DNA of 64,000 bases from the NCBI GenBank assembly GCA_020466095.1, contig CM035806.1, positions 110,604,139-110,668,138 on the forward strand, in the 5' to 3' direction. This document shows, one piece after another, positions 61,904 through 64,000 of the stretch. Within the stretch, counting starts at the first letter, position 1; every line of letters starts with the position of its first letter. Below the pieces are notes generated by a model, which was not told where the DNA came from, ran no database searches, and was given only the letters and a program-made list of their open reading frames with translations. The translations under genes were made by a program, and so were the position numbers. The DNA is from Chlorops oryzae (taxonomy: Eukaryota; Arthropoda; Insecta; Diptera; Chloropidae).

Positions 61904-62150
61904 GTGGCTCTGGGATAGCGTAGGGGATGCGTGCTATGCTCTTAATCCCAGGGTCCGAGGTTCGATTCCCGGCACAGGCGAAACGGAGTGTAATGTTCCA
62001 AGCCTAGCACTGGTTTTTAAAAAAATCGCATGTTAGGGGCACACTACATAAAAAAGACATACACTCACACAAACACAAGAAAACCTCCGTGGTATCACAA
62101 TGGGCCGATTAACGGCCTAAGTGGCTGCCACTTCAACCTACCTACCTACC
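61904..62150 (+). mobile_element. Complete tRNA-Lys-derived SINE with LINE-like tail
   Basis: Flanked by a perfect 11-bp TSD TGTCTTATGAA (61893-61903, 62151-62161). The 5' head is tRNA-like: A-box-like 'atagcgtagggg', an anticodon-arm region 'ctcttaatcccagggtc' close to tRNA-Lys(CUU), and B box GGTTCGATTCC (61957-61967). A tRNA-unrelated body follows. The tail ('gtggtatcacaatgggcc', 'cctaagtggctgccacttc') and three CTACC-type repeats match the 3' end of the LINE fragment at 50936-52007. 247 bp. Confidence 0.9.
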
Positions 62151-62161
62151 TGTCTTATGAA

Positions 62162-62809
62162 ATGAATAATAAATAAAATATGGACTTGAGTAAAAAATAT
62201 TTTGCGATTCATGAAACCTTAATGTATATATGCGAGCTTGGATTTATGGTGAAAGTGTTCCTTGTACTCCTTCATTTTTCAGGGGCCATCTCATTGATGT
62301 GAATTAAATAAATTTTTTTTTGAAAAAAACTTATTTTTCGTATAGAAAAAACAGATGCAGAAGAAGAATTCTCAATCCGCCATTCGAAAGACAAGGCGGA
62401 ACGCAAGATCGCACGAAGATTACCTAATAGGAAAAAATGACTTTCAGCTCTTTCTTTATAGTTATTTTTCCTTAAATTATCCCTGTTAAGGAATTTATTA
62501 CTTTTTTTTGCTCTATTAAAAAAAAACCTGGCAACACTGCAGCCGAGCATGCAACATCGAGAGCGGGCATGCGGAGATTTATAGCTTTTTACGTCAATTT
62601 CAGCTCTTTTATGCTACTTCTAGCTTTCATTAAAACTCGTGGTGCTTCTTCGCGGTTTAGAGTATGCATATTTTCCTAGCAATTGGGAACAAAATGGAAT
62701 TTTATTCTGGCCGAATAAAAATGCATTAATTAAAACTTCCACTTCTTATGCTCTCAACGTTACTTTACATAATCGTCCTTTTAGGTCAAAATAGGGCATA
62801 CGTTTTTGT
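62162..62809. other. Non-coding region
   Basis: No supported gene, RNA or repeat end. A 92-codon minus-strand frame at 62272-62550 has no recognisable feature. Confidence 0.4.
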
Positions 62810-63548
62810 CATGTAGGACTGTAGGTCTAACTGTCGACGTCGAAAAGCCTCTGCCGCGATGGGGATATACACCATTAGGCAGGCATAGGAAATTCAACAC
62901 ATTGGGGATATTCACCAAAAAGCTACCAACAAAAACCTTAAGCAGGAATAGGAAATTCAACAAATTCGAGAAATTCACCAGAAAGCTACCAACAACAATA
63001 CGGGTAGACACAAAGTGGCACTATGATGCCACTTGCAAGAAAATTATCAAAGAAACACGGCGTCGGCTCGGTTTTGTATATTGCTTGAAAAGTTCATAAT
63101 TGAAACTTTATTAAATTTATTACGATATGTTTTTGCTTAATGTGCACGAATGTTTCCATTTTGTAATAAATTTACATACATTTTTGACTACGGCTACGAA
63201 TTTGATTGTATATAGAATTTAGCATTTTTGCTGAAATAGTGTGATCAAAAAGTTATGTGGACAGGGTAGGACTAAAAAAACAATTTCTGTTTCTCCTTGA
63301 TATTGCGATTCCTTGATTATTTTTATGTTTTTCAAGCTTTTCATGTGATTTTATGAGTTTGGTAGATATTTTATATGTAATGTACTCGAAAATCTCCCAA
63401 AATTAAAAAGAAAAGTGGCAATGCATTTCACCACAGCAGAGCTAAAGATTTCGCTGCCATTGCATGCTTCTCTTTTCCTCATGCTATATGCCTATGTTGA
63501 AGCAGCGTAGCTCTAACACATTGCAGGGATTAGGAAGAAGAAGAGTTA
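62810..63548. mobile_element. Second copy of the CATGTAG-tip element
   Basis: Starts CATGTAGGACTGTAGGTCTA and runs parallel to 8906-9650 through 'ttaatgtgcacgaatgttt' and 'gttgaagcagcgtagctct', stopping at 'gaagaagaagagtta'; the right tip is missing. The left part differs. Instead of the long TIR it has a 97-codon plus frame (62806-63099) with two similar blocks (GRHRKFNTLGIFTKKLPT and SRNRKFNKFEKFTRKLPT), then DTKWHYDATCKKIIKETRRR. The 8.9-kb copy keeps only the second block. Function unknown; it may be the remnant of the element's own gene. Confidence 0.6.
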
Positions 63549-63640
63549 AGGTAGAAACACTCACGCACTGCGCCGCAGTGCCATCTGTCACATAGAAATC
63601 AAAATGTATGAAAATGTATGAAAGCAGACACTCAGAAAAT

Positions 63641-63674
63641 TAGCATGGCATAGCATGGCATAGCATGGCATAGC
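63641..63674. repeat. Three and a half copies of the 10-mer TAGCATGGCA
   Basis: Perfect tandem 10-bp units between an inverted pair ('catctgtcacatagaaatca' near 63583 and 'gatttctatgctaatttgac' near 63691). Possibly the loop of a small fold-back. Confidence 0.8.
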
Positions 63675-64000
63675 GTTCTATAGATTTTTGATTTCTATGC
63701 TAATTTGACAGATGATGTAGTGTTGCCATTGTTTGGAGACTAGCACTTATTTCTGGCAGAGCTGCCATTTCTAGTTCATTTTCATATAATTTTTTCAATT
63801 CTAAGAACATAAAACTTGAAAATATGGAAAATTACTATTATTTTTATTAATTAATTTTATATTTCAATTTGTTGAGTTTTTGCAATTTATAGTATTGTCG
63901 ACACCGCCAAATCAAATCACGTTTGCAGTGCTGCCACTATGACAGTTTTCCCATATTGAGGGAATTTTTCTGCATGATTTCTACAATTTCAAAAAAGGGA
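63675..64000. other. Non-coding window end
   Basis: AT-rich, no gene seen. Confidence 0.4.

Noticed and set aside
61904..61985. A functional tRNA-Lys gene
   Set aside because: The tRNA-like head has no closing acceptor stem, continues into a SINE body and tail, and the whole unit has a TSD.

Overview
This window reads as eukaryotic, dipteran intergenic DNA packed with transposable elements (TEs). I found no confident host protein gene, no rRNA and no functional tRNA. A schizophoran fly is likely, possibly a tephritid. The basis is the mix of elements: DINE-1/mini-me-like repeats with (GTCY)n tracts, a Himar1-like mariner, a piggyBac-like element, LOA/R1-type LINEs and abundant hAT MITEs. The species is inference. 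Almost every open frame that can be recognised is a transposase, Gag/Pol or LINE protein, and most are broken.

Layout. 0.95-4.36 kb is a giant fold-back palindrome whose arms carry inverted DINE-like copies with 127-bp tandem arrays. 4.4-6.5 kb holds two decayed minus-strand genes separated by a piggyBac-type MITE. 6.7-9.7 kb is a run of MITEs with clean target-site duplications (TSDs), one nested in another, plus a pure (CT)n tract. 10.3-11.9 kb is a short-TIR element split by a DINE-like copy. 12.67-17.46 kb is a hAT-type fold-back split by a near full-length but mutated LINE (ORF1, endonuclease, RT, RNase H). 18.84-30.37 kb is one DINE-like element split by a ~10-kb Ty3/gypsy-type LTR retrotransposon (18918-28929, TSD TAGA). 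That retrotransposon contains further elements, and a solo LTR sits in the right half of the DINE copy. 31.48-34.24 kb is a PIF/Harbinger element with both of its genes. 34.4-37.3 kb is a decayed hAT-like gene interrupted by a Himar1-like mariner. 37.33-39.75 kb is an intact-looking piggyBac-like element. 40.1-41.65 kb is a hAT-type element containing another TIR element that carries two tRNA-like segments. 46.97-58.4 kb is another nest: an LTR retrotransposon with TSD CTTC (47631-55903) holding a LINE fragment and a MITE, then a hAT-type element split by a second mariner. 59.9-63.7 kb holds small MITEs, a complete tRNA-Lys-derived SINE and a second copy of the 8.9-kb element.

How the parts relate. 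Several non-autonomous elements sit in the same window as plausible autonomous relatives: a piggyBac MITE with the piggyBac element, and the SINE with a LINE fragment carrying a matching 3' tail. Nesting and TSDs give a relative insertion order at several loci. The most unusual point is that the 10-kb LTR element appears to start Gag inside its LTR, so that its tRNA-Leu-type primer binding site lies within the gag reading frame.

Limits. All alignments were done by eye. Family names rest on motifs, termini and TSDs, not on database searches.
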